This document shows, in pieces, positions 1 to 5,238 of a stretch of DNA of 5,248 nt. The stretch's first letter is position 1; every line of letters starts with the position of its first letter. The DNA comes from Hydrogenophaga sp. Lineage in GTDB: Bacteria > Pseudomonadota > Gammaproteobacteria > Burkholderiales > Burkholderiaceae_C. Both the position numbers and the translations under genes were made by a program. The notes under the pieces are model-generated. The model was not told the DNA's origin. It ran no database searches and saw only the letters and a program-made list of their open reading frames with translations. The stretch covers positions 1 through 5,248 of the forward strand of contig JAIFNE010000075.1 in the NCBI GenBank assembly GCA_020047875.1, in the 5' to 3' direction.

Positions 1-205
1 CGAAAGACCACCCGATCAGCAGCAACGACAAGGCCGCGCAGGCGAGGTAGCGCCCCACCGTGATGTCCACCGAGCCAAAACCAGGCGCCATAAGCGGCGC
101 CACAAACGCCAGGCCCCACAGCGCACCGGCACCCAGACCGGCGAGCACACCCGTGGTGATGCCAGGCGGCACGCCCGGCGCGATGGAAACAGTGGTTGAG
201 TTCAA
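1..205 (-). CDS. EamA/DMT-family transporter, N-terminal part (runs off the window)
   Basis: This is the first 68 codons of a minus-strand gene cut by the left window edge. The reading contains two hydrophobic segments, roughly residues 18-39 (with the motif GALWGLAFVAP) and 50-66 (after TVGRY). This pattern is typical of the first two helices of drug/metabolite transporters of the EamA type, ten-helix inner-membrane carriers of small metabolites. No substrate can be named. The start is uncertain. I chose TTG at 205-203, which gives MNSTTVSIAPGVPPG, because the frame is closed by a TGA further upstream and no in-frame ATG precedes the first helix. A GTG at 172-170 is the alternative. Only a weak GGA lies about 12 nt before the TTG. 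The gene lies downstream of the broken SDR gene on the same strand, with about 180 bp between them. Family recognition is from memory of homologues; everything past the second helix is unseen. Confidence 0.72.
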   Translation of the reverse strand, partial: MNSTTVSIAPGVPPGITTGVLAGLGAGALWGLAFVAPLMAPGFGSVDITVGRYLACAALSLLLIGWSF

Positions 206-288
206 TTCAGTTTCAATTCCATTCAGACATCACAGAAAAACCTCACGCTAAGCTCAGAACGCGCCCCATGCGCGGAGTAAGCGCGAGA
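206..288. other. Gap between the repeat element and the transporter start; no gene seen
   Basis: These bases separate the C-rich repeat from the transporter start. They should hold the 5' leader, and possibly the promoter, of the minus-strand transporter gene. The part next to the start (206-240) is noticeably more AT-rich than the rest of the window. I could not pick a convincing -35/-10 pair, and see no RNA gene or coding frame here. Confidence 0.4.
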
Positions 289-385
289 GGTGGAGCCACC
301 CAGCGGCCGCCGACGATCTGGCTTTGCCAGGCGAAGGGCGGCGTCCCCTTGGGGGGAAGCCGCGCAGCGGCGCAGGGGGGGGAAT
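289..385 (-). repeat. C-rich, hairpin-rich repeat element directly behind the SDR gene
   Basis: Read on the minus strand, this begins five bases after the SDR stop codon. It consists of a run of eight C (plus strand G375-382), a hairpin GCCGC-tgc-GCGGC (371-359), then CCCCCC-AA-GGGG (356-345). Two further small hairpins follow: CTGGC-aaa-GCCAG (330-318) and GGTG-gctc-CACC (300-289). The order C-run, GCCGCTGCGCGG stem, CCCCCC-x-GGGG matches the third unit of the tandem repeat behind the ETF-QO gene, including an identical 12-mer GCCGCTGCGCGG. Both elements lie in the sense orientation straight after a stop codon. A terminator or mRNA 3' end stabiliser role is inferred; no U-tract is present, so it is not a textbook intrinsic terminator. 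Confidence 0.6.
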
Positions 386-387
386 AC

Positions 388-1154
388 TCAGACTCCAAAC
401 CCGTCATCGGCTGCGATCACCGCGCCGTTGATGAAATGGCTCTCGCTGGCACACAGCATCACCAGCAAGGCGTCCAGATCGGCGGGCTGGCCAACCCGCT
501 TGCGGGGCAACATAGCGATCAGCTTTTGCCCCTGCTCGGTCTGCCAGTGGGCGTGGTTGATTTCGGTGTCGATGTAGCCGGGGCAGATGGCGTTGACGTT
601 GATGCCAAAGCGGCCCCACTCCACCGCCATGGCCTTGGTCATCTGCACCACGGATACACGCCAATCTGCGGCAACACCTTGAGACCCGCCATGGACGCGA
701 TGTTGATGATGCGTCCGCCCACGTAGGTGCCCGGGGCCGCGCCCTTGGCGCGCGCCAGCATGCGCTTGGCCACCTCCTGCGCCACGAAGAAGGCGCCCTT
801 GGTGTTGGTGTTGAACATGAAGTCGTAGTCGTCCTCGGTCACGTCCTGCAGGCGCTGCGTGGTGCTCACGCCCGAGTTGTTCACCAGAATGTCGATCGCG
901 CCGACCTCGGTTTCGGCGTGGGCCACGGCCGCCTTGATGGAGGTGGTGTCCGTGACATCCAGCGCAACCACATGGGCATCCCCGCCATCGGCCTCGATGC
1001 GCGCACGCAGTTCCATCAGGCGGTCGGTTCGGCGACTGGCCAGCACCACGGCTGCGCCCGCCTTGGCCAGGGTCTTGGCAAACTGCTCGCCCAGGCCACC
1101 CGATGCGCCGGTGACCAGCGCGACACGACCCGACAAATCCAGGCTGTATGCCAT
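388..1154 (-). pseudogene. SDR-family oxidoreductase, frameshifted at the catalytic YxxxK motif
   Basis: This is a classical short-chain dehydrogenase/reductase. It has the Rossmann motif TGASGGLG (residues 15-22), the RR after the second strand that suggests NADP(H), NNSG (92-95), the active-site Asn in NTKG (about 117), and catalytic Ser154 in NIASMAG followed at the usual 12-residue spacing by Tyr167. Directly after Tyr167 the frame breaks at about 652-653. The open frame ends as YPWCR-stop at residue 171 (639). The missing C-terminal half resumes in another frame at VVQMTKAMAVEWG and runs for 87 residues through INVNAICPGYIDTEI to the stop at 388. Relatives I remember read YCMSKAAVVQMTK here, so about 16 nt appear to be lost, removing the catalytic Lys. 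Adding 16 nt would restore about 260 residues, the family norm. The start ATG at 1154 is supported by GAGGAGA about 8 nt upstream. The gene is divergent from the ETF-QO gene. The substrate is unknown. Confidence 0.85.
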
Positions 1155-1220
1155 TAGAGAATCTCCTCGAAAGTGGAGCAACGCCCCCGCGGCGCGCCTT
1201 GTGCGAGAGAGATTGTGCGC

Positions 1221-1249
1221 GCAAGCCCCCTAAAATCGTTTTGGCTTGC
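1221..1249 (+). promoter_or_regulatory. Putative -10 element inside an inverted repeat, divergent promoter region
   Basis: The 176 bp between the divergent SDR and ETF-QO starts contain TAAAAT at 1231-1236, one mismatch from the consensus -10. It is enclosed by a perfect 7-bp inverted repeat, GCAAGCC (1221-1227) and GGCTTGC (1243-1249), with inner AAAA/TTTT arms. Just to the left lies the near-palindrome TTGTGCGCGCAA (1213-1224). No good -35 hexamer stands at 16-18 bp, so the promoter call is weak and could depend on an activator. An inverted repeat laid over a -10 is a typical place for a repressor or other dimeric regulator to bind, but no regulator is identified. The minus-strand promoter for the SDR gene could not be located. 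Confidence 0.35.
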
Positions 1250-1285
1250 GGTCCCCGCCACGACAGAGGGGGAGACCGCTCACGA

Positions 1286-1301
1286 TGGCGCTACTGCGCC
1301 A
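1286..1301 (+). other. Small perfect hairpin in the ETF-QO 5' leader
   Basis: TGGCGC-tact-GCGCCA forms a six-base-pair stem with a four-base loop. It ends 16 nt before the Shine-Dalgarno sequence AAGGA (1318-1322), which lies 8 nt before the ATG at 1331. It would be in the 5' untranslated leader if transcription starts near 1242. In a sequence this GC-rich, such a hairpin may be chance. No function is claimed. Confidence 0.3.
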
Positions 1302-1330
1302 CCGACAACCCCTCGGCAAGGACACCACAC

Positions 1331-3016
1331 ATGACGCAAGACGACCTCATCAGCACCCACGGCCCGCGAGAAGCGATGGAGTACGACGTGGTGATCGTCG
1401 GCGCCGGCCCGGCCGGCCTGGCCACCGCGATCCGCCTCAAGCAGCTGGCGACCGAAAAGGGCAGCGAAGTCAACGTGTGCGTGCTGGAAAAAGGCTCCGA
1501 GGCGGGCGCGCACATTCTGAGCGGCGCGGTGATGGACCCCAAAGCGCTGACCGAGCTGCTGCCCGACTGGAAAACACGCGGCGCGCCACTCAACCAGCCG
1601 GTGACGGGCGACGACGTGCTGTTCCTGAACGAAACCGGCCACAAGCGCACGCCCGACTTTTTGGTACCGCGCAACTTCCACAACCACGGCTGCTACGTGA
1701 TCAGCCTGGGTGCAGTCACCAAGTGGCTCGCCGAGCAGGCCGAAGCAGCAGGCGTGGAAATCTTTGCCGGCTTCGCGGCAGCCGAAGTCCTGTATGACGA
1801 TGCCGGTGCGGTCAAAGGCGTGGCCACGGGCAACCTGGGCGTGGGCAAAAACGGCGAGCCCACCGAGAACTTCCAGCTCGGCATGGAGCTGCACGCCAAG
1901 TACACCGTGTTTGCCGAGGGTGCGCGCGGCAACTTGGGCAAACAGCTCATTGCGAAGTTTGGTCTGGACGACGGCAAAGACCCGCAGAGCTACGCCATTG
2001 GCATCAAGGAGCTGTGGGAAGTGCCGGCGGACAAGGCCCAGCCCGGCAAAGTGGTGCACACCGCCGGCTGGCCGATGGACAACGACACCTACGGCGGCGG
2101 CTTTCTCTACCACCTCGAAGGCAACAAGGTCACGCTGGGCTTCGTGACCGGCCTCGACTACAAGAACCCGTGGCTCTCGCCGTTTGAAGAGATGCAGCGC
2201 TGGAAAACGCACCCAGCCATCCGCGCCCATATCGAGGGCGGAAAGCGCCTGGGGTATGGCGCGCGCGCCATCACCGCAGGCGGTCTGCTGTCGTTGCCCA
2301 AAACGGTGTTTCCGGGCGGTGCGCTGGTGGGTTGCAACGCGGGTTTCCTGAACGCTGCGCGCATCAAGGGCAGCCACGCTGCCATCAAGAGCGGCATGCT
2401 GGCGGCAGAAGCCGCGTTCAGCGCGTTGGCCGCTGGCCGCAGCAGCGACGAGCTGGCCGACTTCCCCGCAGCCTTCGAGAAAAGCTGGCTGCATACCGAA
2501 CTGCACCAGTCGCGCAACTTCAAACAGTGGTTCAAAAAAGGCAGCACGGTGGGCGCGCTCATGACCGGCATCGAGCAGTGGTTCCTGCCCAAGGTAGGCG
2601 TCAGCACCCCGCCCTGGACCATCCACCGCACGCAGGCCGACCACACCATGCTGCGCCCGGCCGCCGAAATGCCGCAGATCAGCTACCCCAAGCCCGATGG
2701 CAAGCTCACCTTCGACCGTCTCTCCAGCGTGTTCGTCTCCAACACCAACCACGAAGAGCAGCAACCAGCGCACCTGACGTTGAAAGACGCCAGCGTGCCG
2801 GTGAGGATCAACCTGGCCACCTATGCCGGGCCAGAGAGCCGCTACTGCCCGGCCGGCGTGTACGAGTACGTGAAGAACGAAGACAACACCGATCGGCTGC
2901 AGATCAATGCGCAGAACTGCGTGCACTGCAAGACCTGCGACATCAAGGACCCGACCCAGAACATCGTCTGGGTCACGCCCGAGGGCGGCGGCGGACCGAA
3001 CTACGCGGGGATGTAG
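1331..3016 (+). CDS. Electron transfer flavoprotein-ubiquinone oxidoreductase (ETF-QO / ETF dehydrogenase)
   Basis: The complete 561-residue product fits bacterial ETF-QO (EC 1.5.5.1). This membrane-associated enzyme takes electrons from reduced ETF, charged by acyl-CoA and other flavin dehydrogenases, and passes them through FAD and a [4Fe-4S] cluster to ubiquinone. Visible signatures are the FAD-binding GAGPAG (24-29) after EYDVVIV, then EKGSEAGAHILSGAV, FAEGARG, the GYGARAI segment, and GCNAGFLNAARIKGSHAA, which is highly typical of this family. The C-terminal cluster ligands Cys506 (RYCPAG), Cys530, Cys533 and Cys536 (NCVHCKTC) are all present, and the protein ends in GGGGPNYAGM as expected. 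The start ATG 1331 is chosen because AAGGA lies 8 nt upstream and homologues begin at about this point. The frame is open back to 1148, but that part shows no conserved sequence. No damage is seen. The gene is divergent from the SDR gene, and its stop is followed directly by the tandem repeat. The etfAB partner genes are not in the window. Confidence 0.97.
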   Translation: MTQDDLISTHGPREAMEYDVVIVGAGPAGLATAIRLKQLATEKGSEVNVCVLEKGSEAGAHILSGAVMDPKALTELLPDWKTRGAPLNQPVTGDDVLFLNETGHKRTPDFLVPRNFHNHGCYVISLGAVTKWLAEQAEAAGVEIFAGFAAAEVLYDDAGAVKGVATGNLGVGKNGEPTENFQLGMELHAKYTVFAEGARGNLGKQLIAKFGLDDGKDPQSYAIGIKELWEVPADKAQPGKVVHTAGWPMDNDTYGGGFLYHLEGNKVTLGFVTGLDYKNPWLSPFEEMQRWKTHPAIRAHIEGGKRLGYGARAITAGGLLSLPKTVFPGGALVGCNAGFLNAARIKGSHAAIKSGMLAAEAAFSALAAGRSSDELADFPAAFEKSWLHTELHQSRNFKQWFKKGSTVGALMTGIEQWFLPKVGVSTPPWTIHRTQADHTMLRPAAEMPQISYPKPDGKLTFDRLSSVFVSNTNHEEQQPAHLTLKDASVPVRINLATYAGPESRYCPAGVYEYVKNEDNTDRLQINAQNCVHCKTCDIKDPTQNIVWVTPEGGGGPNYAGM

Positions 3017-3310
3017 TTGCCCCCACGCTTCCCCGCTTCGCGTGGTCCGCTGCCCCCCGAGGGGGCTGATCCCGCTTGGGGCGGCCCGGCGCGGTATCTG
3101 CTGCCCCCACGCTTCCCCGCTTCGCGTGGTCCGCTGCCCCCCGAGGGGGGCTGATCCCGCTTGGGGCGGCCCGGCGCGGTATCTGCTGCCCCCACGCTCC
3201 GCCGCTGCGCGGGTCGCTGCCCCCCGAGGGGGTTGGGCCTGCCTTGGGGCGGCCCGGCGTCTGGCCCGTTGGCCCCCACGCTTCGTCGCTACGCGGGTCG
3301 ATTGGGCTGG
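3017..3310 (+). repeat. Tandem 84-85 bp GC-rich repeat, about 3.5 copies, behind the ETF-QO gene
   Basis: This fills the whole gap between the ETF-QO stop and the gcvT promoter. Units run about 3017-3100, 3101-3185 and 3186-3269, with a degenerate partial copy at 3270-3310. Units 1 and 2 differ only at their first base and by one extra G; unit 3 is clearly diverged. Each full unit starts with a C-run and contains CCCCC-cga-GGGGG (3054-3065 in unit 1). Units 1 and 2 also contain CCACGC-11 nt-GCGTGG (3023-3045) and CCGC-ttggg-GCGG (3072-3084). Unit 3 has GCCGCTGCGCGG in place of the first hairpin, shared with the element behind the SDR gene. No coding role is credible. Transcription termination or insulation of the gcv operon from read-through is inferred from position and hairpins. 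Confidence 0.88.
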
Positions 3311-3312
3311 CT

Positions 3313-3318
3313 TAGAAT
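3313..3318 (+). promoter_or_regulatory. Putative -10 element of the gcv operon promoter
   Basis: TAGAAT has one mismatch from the consensus -10 and lies 7-12 bases before the predicted first bases of the glycine riboswitch (about 3325), just where a transcription start would be expected. No good -35 box is visible at the standard distance. The region upstream is the decayed last copy of the tandem repeat. Confidence 0.5.
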
Positions 3319-3324
3319 CCGGCA

Positions 3325-3530
3325 CGTCAGGAGAGAGCCCCGATGCGGGGCCGCCGAAGGCGCAGGAGGTCCGCGTTGCAGCAGCGAGCGGGCTCTGAAC
3401 GCTCAGGCAAAAGGACTGGCAAGCACTTGCTTTACAGCGGGTGTTCCCCCCTGGAGAGAGGCCTTCCCCGGAGAAGGTCCACCGAAGGAGCAAACGCGGC
3501 ATCGCCCGCGCGAATCTCTCAGGTAAATTG
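3325..3530 (+). promoter_or_regulatory. Tandem glycine riboswitch (two gcvT-type aptamers)
   Basis: Two glycine aptamers lie in series ahead of gcvT. Aptamer 1 (about 3326-3420) starts CAGGAGAG, has the hairpin GCCCC-gatgc-GGGGC (3337-3351), the core GCCGAAGGCGCAGG, and closes with GCTCAGGCAAAAGGACTG (3401-3418). Aptamer 2 (about 3449-3524) starts CCTGGAGAG, has the hairpin GGCCTTC/GAAGGTC (3460-3466 and 3473-3479), the hallmark ACCGAAGGAGCAAACG (3481-3496), and closes with CTCTCAGG (3516-3523). These core strings and the position upstream of gcvT match the Rfam glycine riboswitch family, known mostly as a glycine-activated switch of the glycine cleavage operon. The linker between the aptamers is about 30 nt and holds a small hairpin, GCAA-gcac-TTGC (3419-3430). 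Structure boundaries were drawn by eye. Confidence 0.95.
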
Positions 3531-3569
3531 CGCCCTGGGCTCTGCCTCAACGCCACCTGAAAGCGCGCC
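3519..3569 (+). promoter_or_regulatory. Likely riboswitch expression platform and weak gcvT ribosome binding site
   Basis: The 3' strand of the aptamer 2 closing helix, TCAGGT (3519-3524), is perfectly complementary to ACCTGA at 3555-3560. ACCTGA runs into the only Shine-Dalgarno-like string, GAAAG (3559-3563), six bases before the GTG start at 3570. Without glycine the two could pair and mask translation; with glycine the strand would be used in the aptamer helix and the site freed. No U-tract terminator is visible between the aptamer and the start, which favours translational or Rho-linked control. The pairing is seen in the sequence; the switch mechanism is inferred. Confidence 0.5.
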
Positions 3570-4715
3570 GTGTCCACAGCTCCCACCCCCGTCGAATTGC
3601 TCCAGACCCCGCTGCACGCCCTGCACCTCGAACTCGGCGCCCGCATGGTGCCGTTTGCCGGGTATTCGATGCCGGTGCAGTACCAGGGCCCGGGACTGGG
3701 CCTGATGCAGGAACACCTGCACACGCGCGCAGCGGCAGGCCTGTTCGACGTGTCCCACATGGGTCAGCTGCGCCTGGTGGGCAGCGACGCGGCCTCGGCG
3801 TTTGAGACGCTGATGCCGGTCGATGTGATCGACCTGCCAGTGGGCAAACAGCGCTACGGCCTGCTGCTCAACGAAGCGGGCGGCATCATCGATGACCTGA
3901 TGTTCGTCAACCGCGGCGAAGACATTTTTGTGATCGTCAACGGCGCCTGCAAACATGGCGACCTGGCCCACATCCAAGCCACCATCGGCCCGCTCTGCCA
4001 TGTAGACGCGCAGTTCGACCGTGCCTTGCTTGCCCTGCAAGGACCGCAGGCCGTGACCGCCCTGCAGCGCCTGCTGCCCGGCGCCGAGAAGCTGGTATTC
4101 ATGACCGGTGCCGCGTTTGTCTGGGCAGGTGCCAACCTGTTCATCACCCGCAGCGGCTACACCGGCGAGGACGGCTTCGAAATTTCGCTGCCCGCGGACC
4201 ATGCCGAGGCTTTCGCCCGCACCCTGCTGGCGCAGCCAGAGGTCAAACCCGTGGGCCTGGGCGCGCGCAATTCGCTGCGCCTGGAGGCTGGCCTGTGCCT
4301 GTACGGACAGGACATCGACACCACCACCACACCGGTGGAAGCGGCGCTGAACTGGGCGATGCAAAAGGTGCGCCGCACGGGTGGCGCACGCGCTGGCGGT
4401 TTTCCGGGTGCCGAGCGCGTGCTCGCCCAGCTCGACGGCAGCGCGCCGATCACGCGAAAGCGGGTGGGCCTGATGGCGCTGGAGCGCGTGCCCGTGCGGG
4501 AACACACCGAACTCCAGTCGCTCGACGGCTCGACCATCGGCGAGGTCACCAGCGGCCTGCTCGGGCCGAGCGCCGACCAACCGGTGGCCATGGGCTATGT
4601 CAGCCCCGGGCTGGCGGCGATCGGCACCCGCTTACAGGCCATCGTGCGCGGCAAGCCCGTGCCCATGCAAGTTGCGGCCATGCCGTTCGTGCCGAACCGG
4701 TATTTCCGGGGTTAG
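3570..4715 (+). CDS. gcvT: Glycine cleavage system T protein, aminomethyltransferase
   Basis: GcvT (EC 2.1.2.10) is the cytosolic T subunit of the glycine cleavage system. It releases ammonia from the aminomethyl group on lipoylated GcvH and transfers the one-carbon unit to tetrahydrofolate, giving 5,10-methylene-THF. The 381-residue product is full length. Signatures are GARMVPFAGYSMPVQY (23-38), FDVSHMGQ (59-66), GGIIDD (104-109, with Asp109 at the place of the catalytic Asp of E. coli GcvT), RSGYTGEDGFEI (194-205), NSLRLEAGLCLYGQD (234-248), and the C-terminal SADQPVAMGYV and MPFVPNRYFRG. The start is GTG at 3570, giving MSTAPTPVELLQTPLHALH, which agrees with remembered homologue N-termini; the ribosome site is weak and probably riboswitch-controlled. 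The stretch QGPGLGLMQEH after VQY seems two or three residues longer than usual, probably normal variation. It is followed by a REP-like repeat and gcvH. Confidence 0.97.
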   Translation: MSTAPTPVELLQTPLHALHLELGARMVPFAGYSMPVQYQGPGLGLMQEHLHTRAAAGLFDVSHMGQLRLVGSDAASAFETLMPVDVIDLPVGKQRYGLLLNEAGGIIDDLMFVNRGEDIFVIVNGACKHGDLAHIQATIGPLCHVDAQFDRALLALQGPQAVTALQRLLPGAEKLVFMTGAAFVWAGANLFITRSGYTGEDGFEISLPADHAEAFARTLLAQPEVKPVGLGARNSLRLEAGLCLYGQDIDTTTTPVEAALNWAMQKVRRTGGARAGGFPGAERVLAQLDGSAPITRKRVGLMALERVPVREHTELQSLDGSTIGEVTSGLLGPSADQPVAMGYVSPGLAAIGTRLQAIVRGKPVPMQVAAMPFVPNRYFRG

Positions 4716-4726
4716 AAAAGCGCCCT

Positions 4727-4795
4727 TTCGGGCTGAGCCTGTCGAGGCCCCCTCCCAACCGTCTCGCGCCCATTCGACAGGCTCAGGGCGAACGG
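4727..4795. repeat. REP-like inverted repeat between gcvT and gcvH
   Basis: Arm 1 TTCGGGCTGAGCCTGTCGA (4727-4745) faces arm 2 TCGACAGGCTCAGGGCGAA (4774-4792), with 17 of 19 positions complementary and a two-base mismatch (CC/GG side) in the middle. The 28-base loop is C-rich. The same core returns behind gcvH. This motif is one I recognise as a dispersed intergenic palindrome in many proteobacterial genomes. A T6 run (4805-4810) follows ten bases after the element, too far for a standard intrinsic terminator, so the stem more likely affects mRNA stability or partly attenuates transcription. Confidence 0.88.
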
Positions 4796-4821
4796 AATGA
4801 AGACTTTTTTGCAAGGAACCC

Positions 4822-5151
4822 ATGACCACCAAGTACACCGAAGACCACGAATGGATCCGCGTTGAAGGCGACATCGCCACCGTCGGCATCACCCACCACG
4901 CACAGGACGCGCTCGGTGATGTGGTGTTCGTTGATGCGGGCGTGGTCGAGTCGGTCAAGGCAGCGGCCGACGTTTACATGCCGGTCAGCGGTGAGGTGAC
5001 CGAGATCAACGAAGCCCTGCTCGGCGATCCGTCGCTGGCCAACAGCGATCCGCTGGCCGCGGGCTGGTTCTTCAAGGTGAAGCTGTCCGACCCCGCTCAG
5101 GTCGATGCCCTGCTGGACGAAACCGCTTACGCGGCGTTTTCTGCTGGCTGA
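4822..5151 (+). CDS. gcvH: Glycine cleavage system H protein, lipoyl carrier, with an internal in-frame deletion
   Basis: GcvH shuttles the aminomethyl intermediate on a lipoyl-lysine between the P, T and L proteins. Seen here: KYTEDHEWIRVEGDIATVGIT at the N-terminus, HAQDALGDVVFVD (26-38), the lipoylation motif ESVKAA with Lys46, DVYMPVSGEV, NEAL, DPSLANSDPL and GWFFKVKL. The start ATG has AAGGA (4813-4817) just upstream. The product is 109 residues, whereas family members are usually about 125-130. The shortfall sits at one place: VVFVD (34-38) is joined directly to AGVVESVK, where E. coli GcvH has VFVDLPEVG plus a further eight residues before AVAESVK. About 13 residues (39 bp) are therefore missing at 4935/4936 with the frame kept. 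Lys46 remains, but part of the sheet leading to the lipoyl hairpin would be lost, so function is doubtful. The identity is certain; the effect and even the reality of the deletion are not. Confidence 0.95.
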   Translation: MTTKYTEDHEWIRVEGDIATVGITHHAQDALGDVVFVDAGVVESVKAAADVYMPVSGEVTEINEALLGDPSLANSDPLAAGWFFKVKLSDPAQVDALLDETAYAAFSAG

Positions 5152-5160
5152 ACCACTCTC

Positions 5161-5235
5161 CCGTTCGGGCTGAGCCTGTCGAAGCCCTCTTGCATTGTTC
5201 CGTGCGCCGCCCTTCGACAGGCTCAGGGCGAACGG
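5161..5235. repeat. REP-like inverted repeat behind gcvH
   Basis: This is a second copy of the palindrome found behind gcvT. Arm 1 (5161-5184, CCGTTCGGGCTGAG through CCTGTCGAAG) pairs with arm 2 (5212-5235, CTTCGACAGGCTCAG through GGCGAACGG) at 22 of 24 positions, with the same two-base central mismatch and a 27-base loop. It begins nine bases after the gcvH stop. The loop sequences of the two copies are unrelated, as expected for an element in which only the arms are conserved. No U-tract follows. Confidence 0.9.
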
Positions 5236-5238
5236 ATT

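Noticed and set aside
289..385. G-quadruplex formed by the G-runs in the repeats
   Set aside because: G-runs are present, but hairpin pairing with adjacent C-runs explains the sequence better, and four well-spaced G-tracts are not clearly available in one unit.
196..726. A 176-codon plus-strand open frame opposite the SDR 3' half
   Set aside because: It overlaps the SDR C-terminal coding sequence and the hairpin repeat, and its translation shows no family signature.
1148..1330. A 61-codon N-terminal extension of ETF-QO
   Set aside because: The extension has no conserved sequence, overlaps the putative promoter and leader hairpin, and a good Shine-Dalgarno stands before ATG 1331.
3017..3310. 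CRISPR array or peptide-coding repeats
   Set aside because: The 84-85 bp units are contiguous with no unique spacers. Frames through them are open only because the DNA is GC-rich, and they exist on both strands.
1280..3760. An 826-codon open frame on the minus strand spanning ETF-QO, the repeats and the start of gcvT
   Set aside because: It is antisense to genes with clear family motifs, crosses tandem repeats and the riboswitch, and its translation has no recognisable motif. Long antisense frames are common in high-GC DNA.
3519..4580. A 353-codon minus-strand open frame opposite gcvT
   Set aside because: It is a shadow of the gcvT codon pattern with low-complexity His/Gln/Arg-rich translation and no conserved motif.
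4727..4810. Classical intrinsic terminator between gcvT and gcvH
   Set aside because: The T6 run starts ten bases past the element and the loop is long, and a full stop here would cut gcvH off from its riboswitch promoter.
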